From the NCBI GenBank assembly GCA_002698985.1, contig PAAY01000064.1, positions 1 through 64,000 of the forward strand: a DNA stretch of 64,000 nt. The letters are read 5' to 3'. This DNA is from Saprospirales bacterium (GTDB taxonomy: Bacteria; Bacteroidota; Bacteroidia; Chitinophagales; Saprospiraceae). The notes under the pieces are model-generated. The model was not told the origin of the DNA. It ran no database searches and saw only the letters and a program-made list of their open reading frames with translations. The first letter of the stretch is position 1. Each line of letters opens with the position of its first letter. The position numbers and the translations under genes were made by a program. Shown in pieces: positions 18,167-29,357 of this stretch.

Positions 18167-18523
18167 ATGATATCACGCTTCAGAATGAAAGTGGATTTGC
18201 TGGGACAGGCGGTGCTCATCGTTGCCGTCGTACTGCTCGGCTTTTTTGCCAGCGGCAAAGCCTGGACCAACACCATGCTGGTGGTGCTGGGCATCTGGCA
18301 ATTTGCCAGCGCCATCCACCTGTTGCAGGTTTACCGGCACATCGACCGGATGAATTTCATCAAAACTGCCGTCGTCCTTGTGGTCAGCCTTCCGGTCTGG
18401 ATTCACCTGGTGGGCGTTTTGGCTTACTTCCCCGTTGCAGGTGTCTTTCTGTGGTATTTCATTCAGACCATTCAGGACACCATCAAAGTGTACAACCGGC
18501 CCCGTTCATTTTGGGACCTGTAA
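18167..18523 (+). CDS. Small multi-pass membrane protein of unknown function
   Basis: Four hydrophobic segments in 118 aa; good spacing to the downstream gene. Confidence 0.65.
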   Translation: MISRFRMKVDLLGQAVLIVAVVLLGFFASGKAWTNTMLVVLGIWQFASAIHLLQVYRHIDRMNFIKTAVVLVVSLPVWIHLVGVLAYFPVAGVFLWYFIQTIQDTIKVYNRPRSFWDL

Positions 18524-18559
18524 TAATTCTTTTCCTTCGGTAAATTCTGCACCAGGCGT

Positions 18560-19228
18560 ATGATTTTTCCAATTGGCGATGATCAGGTAAAAGGCGGATA
18601 CCTGCCAATCTTCAGCTATGGTTTCATAGGCATCAACATCGTCATTTTCCTCATCCAGTCTTCCTTCTCGCCCGGCCAGCAAGCCGGTTTTTTCAATGAG
18701 TTCGGCTCCATCCCCTACGAGATCTCTCACGGTGAAGACCTGTTCACCGTCCTCACTTCCATGTTCATCCACGGCGATTGGAAGCACCTGCTCGGCAACA
18801 TGCTCTTCATGTGGGTCTTTGCCGACAACATCGAGGCCACCATCGGGAACAGCCGCTTTCTGCTGTTCTATTTTCTCGGGGGGATTGCCGCTGTTTTAGG
18901 TCACATCTTTTTCAACATGGACAGCATGGTGCCCATGGTGGGGGCCAGCGGCGCCATTTCTGCAGTGATGGGCGCCTACCTGGTCATGTACCCCGCTTCC
19001 AGAATCCGGGTCTTGCTGCTCGTCTTTCCTTTCAGGGTCTCCGCCTGGCTCTTCCTCGGCTTCTGGATCTGGCAACAATGGACCTATGGTACGGCCTCCC
19101 TGGCCGATGGGCAACCTGGCGGTGTAGCCTGGTGGGCTCACATTGCCGGCTTCGCCATGGGCCTGCTCAGCGGCTTTTTATTCCGGATGAGCGGAATGAT
19201 GCAGGGCAAAGAGTTGGAAGTAGATTAA
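18560..19228 (+). CDS. Rhomboid family intramembrane serine protease
   Basis: MFIHGDWKHLLGNMLFMWVFADNIE, GASGAISAVMGAYLVMYP, WWAHIAGFAMG: catalytic Ser and His motifs present. Confidence 0.93.
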   Translation: MIFPIGDDQVKGGYLPIFSYGFIGINIVIFLIQSSFSPGQQAGFFNEFGSIPYEISHGEDLFTVLTSMFIHGDWKHLLGNMLFMWVFADNIEATIGNSRFLLFYFLGGIAAVLGHIFFNMDSMVPMVGASGAISAVMGAYLVMYPASRIRVLLLVFPFRVSAWLFLGFWIWQQWTYGTASLADGQPGGVAWWAHIAGFAMGLLSGFLFRMSGMMQGKELEVD

Positions 19229-19404
19229 GCTTGCACCGCTCTTTTCATCAACACTGCCGCCCTTTCTTTTACTTCGAAATGACGAATGTCAGTTTCAACT
19301 TACAGAATCATGACACAGCGCCTGACAGGCCGGAATACATTTGCAGGCAGTTATTGACGAGTGTAAATCATTTTCATTAACCGGATGCACCTTCACAAAT
19401 TTTC

Positions 19405-20640
19405 ATGCTGAAAGGCTATCACATACTGACCGTTACGCACAGAAATACACCTCTCTCGTTGATTGGGTCCTTTCTCTTCAACGATGTTACAGAGGATGAA
19501 CTGCCGCTGAAACTTGAAGCACTGAAAGCAGTTTTCGGACTGGAAGAACTACTGTATGTGGCCACCTGCAACCGGGTCATTTTCCTCCTGCACAGCTCCC
19601 GGGACATCGATGCATCCTTTCCTCAGCAATTTTTCAACTTCGTCAATCCTGACCTGGACAAAGACCTGATCAACAAACACGTCATTCACTATCAGGGCGA
19701 TGAAGCCGTGCAGCACCTTTTCAAGGTGGCCGCTTCCATCGACAGCCTGGTAGTTGGCGAGCGGGAGATCCTGCGGCAGCTTAGAGAAGCCTACCAGCGT
19801 TGCCTCGACTGGAAACTCACCGGCGATAAGATCCGCCTGCTCATGGACCAGGCCATCGTAGCTGCCAAAGATGTTTATTCAAACACCCGGCTCGGTGAAA
19901 AGTCGGTTTCGGTCGTTTCCCTGGCCATCCGTAAAATGATGGACAACCACCTTCCCAAATCCGCCAGGATTTTAATGGTGGGCGCCGGCCAGACCAATGT
20001 CCTCGTTTCCAAATTTCTCGTCAAATACGGCTTTTCCAATGTTACCGTTTTCAACCGCACCATTGAAAAGGCCCGAAACATTGCGAAGAAGTTCAGCAAC
20101 GGTAAAGCACTGGACATCGCAGAACTGGAACATTTCACCGGAGGCTTTGATTGCCTGATCGTATGCACAGGCGCCACCAAAGCCATCGTTGACCGAGCCC
20201 TGTACGCCAGGTTGCTCAATGGTGAATCCGGAAGCAAAATTGCCATCGATCTTTCGGTACCTCACAACATAGATGCCTCCATCACCTCTGCCTTCGATGT
20301 CAAACTCATCGAGGTGGAAGGCCTCAAAAAGCTTGCAAAGCAAAACCTGCATTTCAGGGAGCAGGAAGTTGAGCAGGCCATGGAACTGCTGAGCGCCCAC
20401 CTGCAGGAATTCAAATCCCTCTTCCGCACCCGTGAAATTGAACTCGCCTTCCGGCAAATCCCACAGGAAGTAAAAGCTGTTCGTGAAAAAGCAATGAACG
20501 AGGTGTTCCGCAAAGAGCTGGAACACCTCGATGAAAACTCCCGCTCTCTGGTGGAGCGCATGCTGACTTACATGGAAAAGAAGTGTACCGGCATCCCCAT
20601 GCGGGTGGCCCGTGAGGCACTGGTCGTAAAGTCATCCTGA
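19405..20640 (+). CDS. hemA: Glutamyl-tRNA reductase
   Basis: LLYVATCNRVIFLLH, LFKVAASIDSLVVGEREILRQLREAY, RILMVGAGQTNVLVSKFLVKYGFSNVTVFNRT. Confidence 0.95.
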   Translation: MLKGYHILTVTHRNTPLSLIGSFLFNDVTEDELPLKLEALKAVFGLEELLYVATCNRVIFLLHSSRDIDASFPQQFFNFVNPDLDKDLINKHVIHYQGDEAVQHLFKVAASIDSLVVGEREILRQLREAYQRCLDWKLTGDKIRLLMDQAIVAAKDVYSNTRLGEKSVSVVSLAIRKMMDNHLPKSARILMVGAGQTNVLVSKFLVKYGFSNVTVFNRTIEKARNIAKKFSNGKALDIAELEHFTGGFDCLIVCTGATKAIVDRALYARLLNGESGSKIAIDLSVPHNIDASITSAFDVKLIEVEGLKKLAKQNLHFREQEVEQAMELLSAHLQEFKSLFRTREIELAFRQIPQEVKAVREKAMNEVFRKELEHLDENSRSLVERMLTYMEKKCTGIPMRVAREALVVKSS

Positions 20641-20707
20641 GTACACCCTCCTCATCACTCCATTCACTTCTTCCGATTATCTTTGGGCAAATCCAATCAT
20701 CACCTTT

Positions 20708-21064
20708 ATGCCCAAAACGCTGAACCCTGAAAAAGTTGCTGAGATTGCTGCGCTCTTGCCAAAGCGGGAACGAAGTGACCTTGCACAGAAAGACCTGTCG
20801 AAAGAATGGCTGACATCGCAGATCGAGCTTTGTCAAAAGCGAATGAAGCGCGACCTATGGGTTGGCTTGCCCTGGTTCCTGATTTACAGCTACCTGCTTT
20901 TTACCGAAGGAGTAAAAGCTGTCACCATGGGCGTTTTTGCCATTGGCATGGTTTACTTCGTTTACACCATTTTCACCACTGGCTCCTACGGCCTGAACAA
21001 AAACCGGGTGAAAGTGTACAAGATGCTGTTGGAAGAATTTAATGGAAACGTTGAGAGGAGTTGA
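20708..21064 (+). CDS. Small membrane protein of unknown function (2TM-like)
   Basis: 118-aa ORF with two adjacent hydrophobic segments. Confidence 0.6.
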   Translation: MPKTLNPEKVAEIAALLPKRERSDLAQKDLSKEWLTSQIELCQKRMKRDLWVGLPWFLIYSYLLFTEGVKAVTMGVFAIGMVYFVYTIFTTGSYGLNKNRVKVYKMLLEEFNGNVERS

Positions 21065-21110
21065 GAGAAGTTGACCTACAGCCATAAACCCCTCTAAACC
21101 CCTCTAAACC
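21050..21110. repeat. 10-bp GTTGAGAGGA / CCCCTCTAAA repeat family, inverted arrangement
   Basis: GTTGAGAGGAGTTGAGAGAAGTTGA ... AAACCCCTCTAAACCCCTCTAAACC. Confidence 0.8.
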
Positions 21111-21143
21111 AAACAAATGGACTGATTCATCAATTGATTTGAA

Positions 21144-21530
21144 ATGAAATTGTCTTTCAGAAAATACGCCCCCAGCTTTTCAAAGCCCAGGTTTTTGAAA
21201 AAGGTGAACAAGTACTTCAGGGACATGGGTGTCAAAACCACCTACTCTGCACTGCTGCTGTACCATGCCTTTGAAAGAAGGGACATTCCGCTTTACGCCA
21301 AGAACATCATCCTGGGGGTGCTGGGCTACCTGATCTCTCCCATCGACTGGTTGCCTGATTTCACGCCCCTCTTCGGTTACACTGACGATCTGGGGGTCAT
21401 GGCTTTTGGCCTGGTTACCATTGCCTGCTACATCAACGACGAGGTTCGTATCAAAGCCAGAAAGCAGCTGAAAAACTGGTTCGGCGAGCTGGATCTGGAA
21501 CAGCTGGCGGAAGTGGATGCCCGATTGTAA
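21144..21530 (+). CDS. YkvA family (DUF1232) protein
   Basis: LLLYHAFERRDIPLYAKNIILGVLGYLISPIDWLPDFTPLFGYTDDLGVMAFGL. Confidence 0.88.
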   Translation: MKLSFRKYAPSFSKPRFLKKVNKYFRDMGVKTTYSALLLYHAFERRDIPLYAKNIILGVLGYLISPIDWLPDFTPLFGYTDDLGVMAFGLVTIACYINDEVRIKARKQLKNWFGELDLEQLAEVDARL

Positions 21531-21549
21531 GCGTTTTCCGAAGGGCACG

Positions 21550-21583
21550 AAAAAAGGGAGTAGACATCGAAGCCAACTCCCTT
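21550..21583 (-). terminator. Rho-independent terminator of atpDC
   Basis: AAGGGAGT...ACTCCCTT stem; T-run downstream on the minus strand. Confidence 0.7.
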
Positions 21584-21611
21584 GAAACAACAGCGAAATA
21601 AAAAAAAAGAA

Positions 21612-21935
21612 TTACTTACCGTTTTCGAGGTTATTCTTCAAGCCCCTTACAAGCAGGCTGATATTGTTGTTCAGCACCTCAATGAATCCACCCTGAATTT
21701 CAAAGTTGATTTTCTTACCGGCTTCTTCGCTGGTTTTGATGGTTCCTGATTCGATATCGTAGTAACTGTGTTCACCTTTTGCAGTTACCAGCGTCACAAG
21801 ACCGTGCTCCAGGGAAGAAACAATTGGTGCGTGGTTTTTAAATACCTGGAACTGACCGGCAGAACCGGGCACTTTCACTGAAACCACTTTCCCTTTGAAA
21901 ACCTCTTTGTCAGGTGTCAGAATGGTGATATCCAT
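21612..21935 (-). CDS. atpC: F0F1 ATP synthase subunit epsilon
   Basis: MDITILTPDKEVFKGKVVSVKVPGSAGQFQVFKNHAPIVSSLEHG; directly downstream of atpD. Confidence 0.94.
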   Translation of the reverse strand: MDITILTPDKEVFKGKVVSVKVPGSAGQFQVFKNHAPIVSSLEHGLVTLVTAKGEHSYYDIESGTIKTSEEAGKKINFEIQGGFIEVLNNNISLLVRGLKNNLENGK

Positions 21936-21978
21936 TGATTAAGGATTTGCTTTTATTAAGTAGTGACCAGCGGCTTCA

Positions 21979-23508
<1,530 letters not shown>

Positions 23509-23770
23509 TTAAGGAGCGGCACATTCAGAATGGAGAAAGCACCCCCTCCCCGAAAATCGGCGCAAAGATACATTATTGGGGCACTTTGCCAACTTCTTTC
23601 AGCATTAATTGAAAGGCACTCAACCGCTTTATTAACAGGTAGTTGAGTGAACCCGGACAGGTGCCGAAAACATTGTTTTACGAAGAAAAAGATGCGCCTC
23701 ACCAATGGCCACCATTTCGGAGCTGTTCAAAACTTTATTTCGCCTGCCGGCAATTTCTTGCAATGATGAC

Positions 23771-25129
23771 CTATTGCACCTCTATGCGTATTTTCCGAAG
23801 CACTTTTTCCATTTCACGCTTGTAGGCAGTGGATGAACCCGTGTAATTGTTGTGCATGAAGCTGAAGATGAGCAGCCTTCCGCTACGGGTCAGGAGGTAG
23901 CCGCTGAGACAGTGATTGTTGCGCAGGGTCCCGGTTTTTGCGAAGACGTAAGGTTGAATGCCATTGCCATACCAATCCTCGATGGTACCAGATACACCAC
24001 CGGCCGGGAAGATGCCCAGCAGACGATCCTGTGGTACGATTCTCCTGATTTTATCCAATACGGCAACGACCGAACGCGGCGTAAACAGGTTGTACCTCGA
24101 CAAGCCGGAGCCGTCAACCCACTGAGGCTCATCGGGCAGGTCCAGGAACAGCCTGTCTTTTACATAGTGGATCATCTTGCGGGTGTTCATCTCTCCGAAG
24201 ACCTGGTTGGAACAAAGCAGCAACATTTGCTCTGCAATGAAATTGTCGCTTTCCTGCATCATCAGGCGGTAGAGGCTGTCCACGTGGAGGCTGTAAATGG
24301 TTGCCGCATCGGGCGGGGGCATCATGTTGGCGTTCAGCACACCGACCGGGCGGTGGAGGGTGTCGCTCAGCATTTTGACGAAAAACTCCGGTGAGAAATG
24401 AAATGGCACATGCGCCTCAAATTGATCGCCTTTGATGGCATCGGGGTTGAACACAAAGGCATTGCTGAACTCCTCCCTCGTCACGGGTTCTTCTTCGTCA
24501 AAAGTGAGGCCCTCGGCCAGGTTGTTCTTCAGAAAGGCCGGCATCACCTGAATCTCGCCGGTGAGGGAATCCAAACTGAAATGAGCCACATTGCTGTAAA
24601 CCGGAAAAGGCGATTTTTCAGCCTGGTAATAATAGGGATAATCGCTCCACATCCAGCCGGAGCCGTAGCGTTGATCACGGTAATTGGCTGGGCAAAACAG
24701 CAGGTAGCCGGGGGCATTTTTCAGGAACTCAAACACCGCCGGATTTTGCTGAAGATGGGGATTCAGAAATGAGGGATCACCGGTGCCCCAGATGATGGTA
24801 AGGTCTCCCTGCCTGGACCACTTGAGTGCCGGAACAGAGTCCTGCAAGATGCTCAATGCCGTGAACAGGGTCAGGATTTTGGTGTTGGAGGCGGGGGTGA
24901 AATACTTGTCAGAGTTGTACTCGTAGAGCATTTTGCCCTTGTCGGGATCGTAAAGTGCAAAACCGGTGAAAGCCTTTTTGAATACCGGGTTTCGCTCCAG
25001 GTGAAGGTCAAACTTTGCAACTGTTTCGACAGCAGCTTTACCCCGTCGCTTTTTCCTTTTTTGCCCGAAGGCATCCGGAGCAAAAGCCACCAGGGCAATC
25101 AAAGCGAACAACCACCATTTCGTGTTCAT
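23771..25129 (-). CDS. dacB: D-alanyl-D-alanine carboxypeptidase/endopeptidase (PBP4 family)
   Basis: TPASNTKILTLFTAL (SxxK), ESDNFIAEQML (SxN), WVDGSGLSRYN, AKTGTLRNNHCLSGY (KTG). Confidence 0.92.
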   Translation of the reverse strand: MNTKWWLFALIALVAFAPDAFGQKRKKRRGKAAVETVAKFDLHLERNPVFKKAFTGFALYDPDKGKMLYEYNSDKYFTPASNTKILTLFTALSILQDSVPALKWSRQGDLTIIWGTGDPSFLNPHLQQNPAVFEFLKNAPGYLLFCPANYRDQRYGSGWMWSDYPYYYQAEKSPFPVYSNVAHFSLDSLTGEIQVMPAFLKNNLAEGLTFDEEEPVTREEFSNAFVFNPDAIKGDQFEAHVPFHFSPEFFVKMLSDTLHRPVGVLNANMMPPPDAATIYSLHVDSLYRLMMQESDNFIAEQMLLLCSNQVFGEMNTRKMIHYVKDRLFLDLPDEPQWVDGSGLSRYNLFTPRSVVAVLDKIRRIVPQDRLLGIFPAGGVSGTIEDWYGNGIQPYVFAKTGTLRNNHCLSGYLLTRSGRLLIFSFMHNNYTGSSTAYKREMEKVLRKIRIEVQ

Positions 25130-25185
25130 GACTTACGAGTTTTGCTACCAAAAGTAAGCTGTTGGCCTTTCAGGCGGAAGGGCAC

Positions 25186-26427
25186 TCAATCGTATTTCTC
25201 AACGATGAAGCGGCTCAGATCGGGTTTGTGTCGGCGTTTTCGCTTCAATTCATATTCGTACACCACCCGCCCCAGTTCCGCCAGAAAGGGCAGACCCACG
25301 GTTGTGTACTCGTAGTTGTCATCGTTGTAAATCCCGTCTTCATTGACATGGATGGTAGCTGCCAGAAAGAACTCCACGCCGTTTTCAAAATCCACCACAT
25401 AGGCCACATCCGTCAGGTAACCGTAAGCCCAGCCCACCTTGTTGAAAATGCGCACATGATCGGGCATTCGTTCGGCATCGGGCCGGTCGCCGTAGATGAA
25501 GAACTTGACGTAGTGATCGGGCTTGTCGGCATAGTTGGGGAAGCGGCTCTCACGCGGCCGCTCTGACATGACTTGATACAGAAAGCGATAATCCTCCTCC
25601 GTCAAATCGAAACGGCGAGCCGGCGGCACATCATCCGGAAATATCACTGCCTGCAGCATGTCGTGGAGGTTGCGCAGCGAAACGAAATTTTTCTTCGAAA
25701 AATCAAACGGCTGTTCCACAAATTTGCCATCCTGGAAATAGCCTTTCCCCTTTCGCTCACCATTCACTGAAAATGAGGGCTCGAACCTTGAGTACACCTC
25801 CCCCTGAAAATACAGTTGCCGCTTGCCGTTGAAAAAGGAGACCGGATTGGTGTAGCAGTTGGCCTCTGCATCAAATCCGCTGATGCCCAACCTGTGGATA
25901 ATGCGGCTGTGGTCGTAGCCTTTTTGCCGAAGGGCCTCATTGAGCACTCGCTGGCCGAGGAACTCGTACAAGCGGTTGTTGGCGTCGTTGTCGGAGACCA
26001 GGAAGATCTTTTTCACATAATGCGCCACACTGGGCAAACCGGTGGCAGCCGTGCTGTCCTTTTCCGCGGGTGATTGCGGCGGGTGCCCCTCACCTGTCAG
26101 CATGGTGGAATGCTTGTCCAGGCCAATAATGGACAACTTGTTGAGTTTTTCCAGCGCCATGAAAGCCACGGGCATTTTCACCGTACTGGCCGGGTAGAAA
26201 TACCTGTTTTCATCGAGTAGCCAGGTTGAAGTGGTAAAGGTTGGCTTGTTGTTTTGATCCCGGTCGATCTGGGTGTAGATCACCTGCACTTCGTATTTCT
26301 CTGGCTTGGCAGCCACCTCGCCCAGCCGGTCAGCATTTTGCCGGATCAGCTTATTCAGGATGTTCTTCTGAGAAAAAGAAAGAGCCGGAACCAGTACCAA
26401 AAAAAGAAAAGTAAGAACTCTCCGCAT
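25186..26427 (-). CDS. Serine hydrolase (class A beta-lactamase-related fold)
   Basis: FYPASTVKMPVAFMALEKLN (SxxK), LVSDNDANNRLYEFLG (SDN), NKVGWAYGYLTDVAYVVDF. Confidence 0.85.
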   Translation of the reverse strand: MRRVLTFLFLVLVPALSFSQKNILNKLIRQNADRLGEVAAKPEKYEVQVIYTQIDRDQNNKPTFTTSTWLLDENRYFYPASTVKMPVAFMALEKLNKLSIIGLDKHSTMLTGEGHPPQSPAEKDSTAATGLPSVAHYVKKIFLVSDNDANNRLYEFLGQRVLNEALRQKGYDHSRIIHRLGISGFDAEANCYTNPVSFFNGKRQLYFQGEVYSRFEPSFSVNGERKGKGYFQDGKFVEQPFDFSKKNFVSLRNLHDMLQAVIFPDDVPPARRFDLTEEDYRFLYQVMSERPRESRFPNYADKPDHYVKFFIYGDRPDAERMPDHVRIFNKVGWAYGYLTDVAYVVDFENGVEFFLAATIHVNEDGIYNDDNYEYTTVGLPFLAELGRVVYEYELKRKRRHKPDLSRFIVEKYD

Positions 26428-26489
26428 GCTGCTTTTTGCGGCAAGTTAGTGCGCCCGGCGGTTTTCAGGTAACAGCCCTTCGGAAAATG

Positions 26490-27986
26490 TCAAAGCTGAA
26501 AAGCCAGCCCCACGTTCAAGGACCAGGAAAAGATATTGGTCTTCAGCTTCTTGTTGTCGAAGATGGGTGTGAGGTTGGTGCGGAAGGTGGGCAACAGAGT
26601 CAGGTTGATGCGGTCATTCAGGTTTAACTGTGCCCCGCTGGAAAGCTGCATGTCAAGCGTAAAATCTTTGAGTCTGCGCGTCAGTTTGTCACTCGTTATC
26701 CGGAATGAGCGGGCCTGCATCCTGGGGTGCACCCCCCTTGCTCTTTGCAGGCTGAATTCTCCATCAATGATCCAGTTACCAATCAGGCCTGCCCGGCTGA
26801 TCCATTGCACAGGGCCCCGGCCGCTGCGGTATTCCAGCAGGAGCGGAACGCCCAATTGCCGGATGTTCGTTCCGGCGGTGATCTCAACGGGAAAGAGCCT
26901 GCCCTCGCTTAGGTCGGGGTTGTTGGCAGCCCCGTCATCGGCCACTCGGATCTCGATGCTGGCATCGCCAAATGAAGTGGGCACATCGGTGGTGTAGGTG
27001 TTGATGCGGTTGCCAAACATATCGGTTTGGGAATTCTGAAGGGTATAGCGAAGGGCCATCAGGTGGGTGGACTCCTGCGAATAGCTGAAGTAGTCCAAGC
27101 CGGTCAGCAATCGCAGTTTGTCACTGAACTGTACACCGGTCAGCACACTTGCCGTCCATGAAAAGCCAGCCGTCTCGGTTCGTTCAAATTTGGTGTCGAT
27201 GTCTTTGCCTTTGTAGGTCAGCAGACGGTCGGAAAGCACCGGCGAGAAAGAGAACTCCAGCGGCAGCATCCTGGCCTTTGAGACATGCCGGCTGCCATCG
27301 GGTTCGAGGTCGAAATTGACGGACAGGTCCGGATGGTCAACTTCGAGAAAGTTCCAAAGATCGGGAATGAGTACGGAGGTGGCAATGGCTTGCCTTGATT
27401 CATTTATCCCGGATTTCACAACACCCTCAGGTGTCTCAGTTTTTCCTTCTTCAGCAACTGCATTTGTTTGTCCTTCGGCAAAATTGGAAGGCGCTGTAAG
27501 GTCCTCATAGCCAACCGGGGGGCTAATCCCTTTGTCTGAGGCAATGACCTGACTGGATCTATCAGCCGTCCCCATATTGGCGGCTCCCCCTTCGGCAAAA
27601 GCCTTCTCCGATTCCGCACTTCCTGTTTCCACATCTGCTTCTGCTAATCCGGCACCCTCATCAGCGGCTGATTGCACCGGCTTGTTGGCTGCGATGATCT
27701 CCCTGATCTCCTGCCGTTGCTGGGCCACGGTTTTTTCCAGTTGCTCAACCTGCCGTTGCGAAGCGAACCAAAGGCCTGCAAAGAGAAGTGCCAGCAGGGC
27801 CAGCAGCGCTATCAGCAACACCCGCCACCAGACCACAGGCTGCCTGCGGTCAGCAATTTCGGACTCGATGCCTGCCCAAACCCGGTCAGAAGGCACATCC
27901 CAGCCATCAGGCGATGCGCCTGCATCCTGACCGGAGAGCCTGGCCTTGAAAAACTGATCGAGTTTGTCTTTTTCTTCCATTTGCAA
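26490..27986 (-). CDS. Single-TM protein with C-terminal outer-membrane-barrel-like domain; candidate anti-sigma partner
   Basis: N-terminal soluble segment, TM VVWWRVLLIALLALLALLFAGLWF, C-terminal amphipathic strands; 3 nt downstream of an ECF sigma gene. Confidence 0.7.
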   Translation of the reverse strand: MQMEEKDKLDQFFKARLSGQDAGASPDGWDVPSDRVWAGIESEIADRRQPVVWWRVLLIALLALLALLFAGLWFASQRQVEQLEKTVAQQRQEIREIIAANKPVQSAADEGAGLAEADVETGSAESEKAFAEGGAANMGTADRSSQVIASDKGISPPVGYEDLTAPSNFAEGQTNAVAEEGKTETPEGVVKSGINESRQAIATSVLIPDLWNFLEVDHPDLSVNFDLEPDGSRHVSKARMLPLEFSFSPVLSDRLLTYKGKDIDTKFERTETAGFSWTASVLTGVQFSDKLRLLTGLDYFSYSQESTHLMALRYTLQNSQTDMFGNRINTYTTDVPTSFGDASIEIRVADDGAANNPDLSEGRLFPVEITAGTNIRQLGVPLLLEYRSGRGPVQWISRAGLIGNWIIDGEFSLQRARGVHPRMQARSFRITSDKLTRRLKDFTLDMQLSSGAQLNLNDRINLTLLPTFRTNLTPIFDNKKLKTNIFSWSLNVGLAFQL

Positions 27987-27989
27987 GGT

Positions 27990-28568
27990 TTAGATGCCTT
28001 TTGTCTTTTGATTCTCGAGGGCTTGCTTCTCTGATGCCATGATGCTTTCAATCATGGTCTTCAGGGTTTTGCGGGCCTTGAAAAGTTGCGACTTCGAGGT
28101 GCCCTCGTCAATGCCCAACATCTCTGCAATCTCTTTGTGCGAATACCCTTCCACCGCATATAGGTTGAACACGGCCCGGTAACCGGCGGGCAACTGTTGC
28201 AGCAGCTTTGTGAGCGCCCGGGCATTCAGGTCGGCCAGCACATCGCCGCCCGTGTCCAGCTCAGCAGCATTTTCGAGGCTTTCAACCGGAAACAGGCGCT
28301 TCTGCCTGCGCACGTGCATGAGGGCTGCATTCAGTATCACCCTCCGTATCCACCCGCCGAGGGCACCTTCAAAACGGTAGTTTTTCAGATCGTTGAAAAC
28401 TTTCACAAAACCGTCCTGTAGGATGTCTTCGGCCTCCGGCCAATCCCGGGCATAGCGCAAACACAACCTGAACATGGGCACCTTGTACTGTTCGTACAAG
28501 CTCCGCTGTGCGGAAGAGTCGCCTTTGAGGCACTTTCTGACGAGATCATGTTCATCGTTGCGGCTCAA
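27990..28568 (-). CDS. RNA polymerase sigma-70 factor, ECF type
   Basis: LYEQYKVPMFRLCLRYARDWPEAEDILQDGFVKVFNDLKNYRFEGALGGWIRRVILNAAL...GYSHKEIAEMLGIDEGTSKSQLFKARKTLK. Confidence 0.96.
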   Translation of the reverse strand: MSRNDEHDLVRKCLKGDSSAQRSLYEQYKVPMFRLCLRYARDWPEAEDILQDGFVKVFNDLKNYRFEGALGGWIRRVILNAALMHVRRQKRLFPVESLENAAELDTGGDVLADLNARALTKLLQQLPAGYRAVFNLYAVEGYSHKEIAEMLGIDEGTSKSQLFKARKTLKTMIESIMASEKQALENQKTKGI

Positions 28569-28647
28569 TACCCAAAGTTTGATCGGTGTGTCATTGGCTT
28601 TGGTGCAAGTTAGCGCAAAAAGGTTGCCCGAAGGGCGAAGGAAGGGA

Positions 28648-28719
28648 GGAGGAACTGAAGCCCCGAAAGCTTTCGGGGGAGGAACTGACGCTGGCAGAGG
28701 TTTGGAACCCTGTCAGCGT
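28648..28719. repeat. Compound palindromic repeat (two hairpins and an 11-bp direct repeat)
   Basis: GGAGGAACTGA at 28648-28658 and 28678-28688; perfect palindrome CCCCGAAAGCTTTCGGGG 28661-28678; imperfect hairpin ACGCTGGCAGAGGTTTGGAACCCTGTCAGCGT 28688-28719. Confidence 0.8.
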
Positions 28720-28868
28720 TCCTGGTTTATTGAACCCGCCCTTTTTGCAGTGGACTCAGGAATCGAGCATACCTGGCTGAATAGACAAGAAGTGATGGGA
28801 ACAATTGTTCTGTCTTCTGTCAGGCTCTTTTTAGAGGAATTGGTACCTTTAGGTGAAACTATGAACCA

Positions 28869-29357
28869 ATGAAAGCAATGTTTGATCGCAGAGGGTATTT
28901 AACTCCTCCTCGCCCAATCGATTGTACACTGGAATTTATCGAAGACAACTTTGTTGATGGAATCCCAGATCTAGCCCATAGAAGAAATTTATTCAATGGC
29001 TATTTATCATTTCTGGACAATCTTGAGAAGGCGGTAAATGCACCATTTGAGCAATGGGTAAACGGAAGTTTTATCAGCAAGAAATTAGTGCCCAGAGATA
29101 TTGATGTGGTCACTTTTATTGATTACAAAATCGTGAGCGCAAATCCGAATATATTTAAAAATCTATCGGGTGAATCTGCTCTTTTGAACTACACCGTAGA
29201 CTCAAACATTGTCAAAGTTTACCCCGAAAACCACAAACATCATATTTTCACAAAGTCTGACAGATTATATTGGTACCATCTTTTCACACATACTGCAAGA
29301 GACAGCAGAGGGAAAAGGCACCAGAAAGGATTTATCAAGATTATTTTTCAACCATGA
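28869..29357 (+). CDS. Nucleotidyltransferase-like protein resembling the DUF6932 family
   Basis: WVNGSFISKKLVPRDIDVVTFIDY: GS(F)...D-x-D nucleotidyltransferase-type motif; N-terminal 'RRGYLTPP' also typical. Confidence 0.75.
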   Translation: MKAMFDRRGYLTPPRPIDCTLEFIEDNFVDGIPDLAHRRNLFNGYLSFLDNLEKAVNAPFEQWVNGSFISKKLVPRDIDVVTFIDYKIVSANPNIFKNLSGESALLNYTVDSNIVKVYPENHKHHIFTKSDRLYWYHLFTHTARDSRGKRHQKGFIKIIFQP

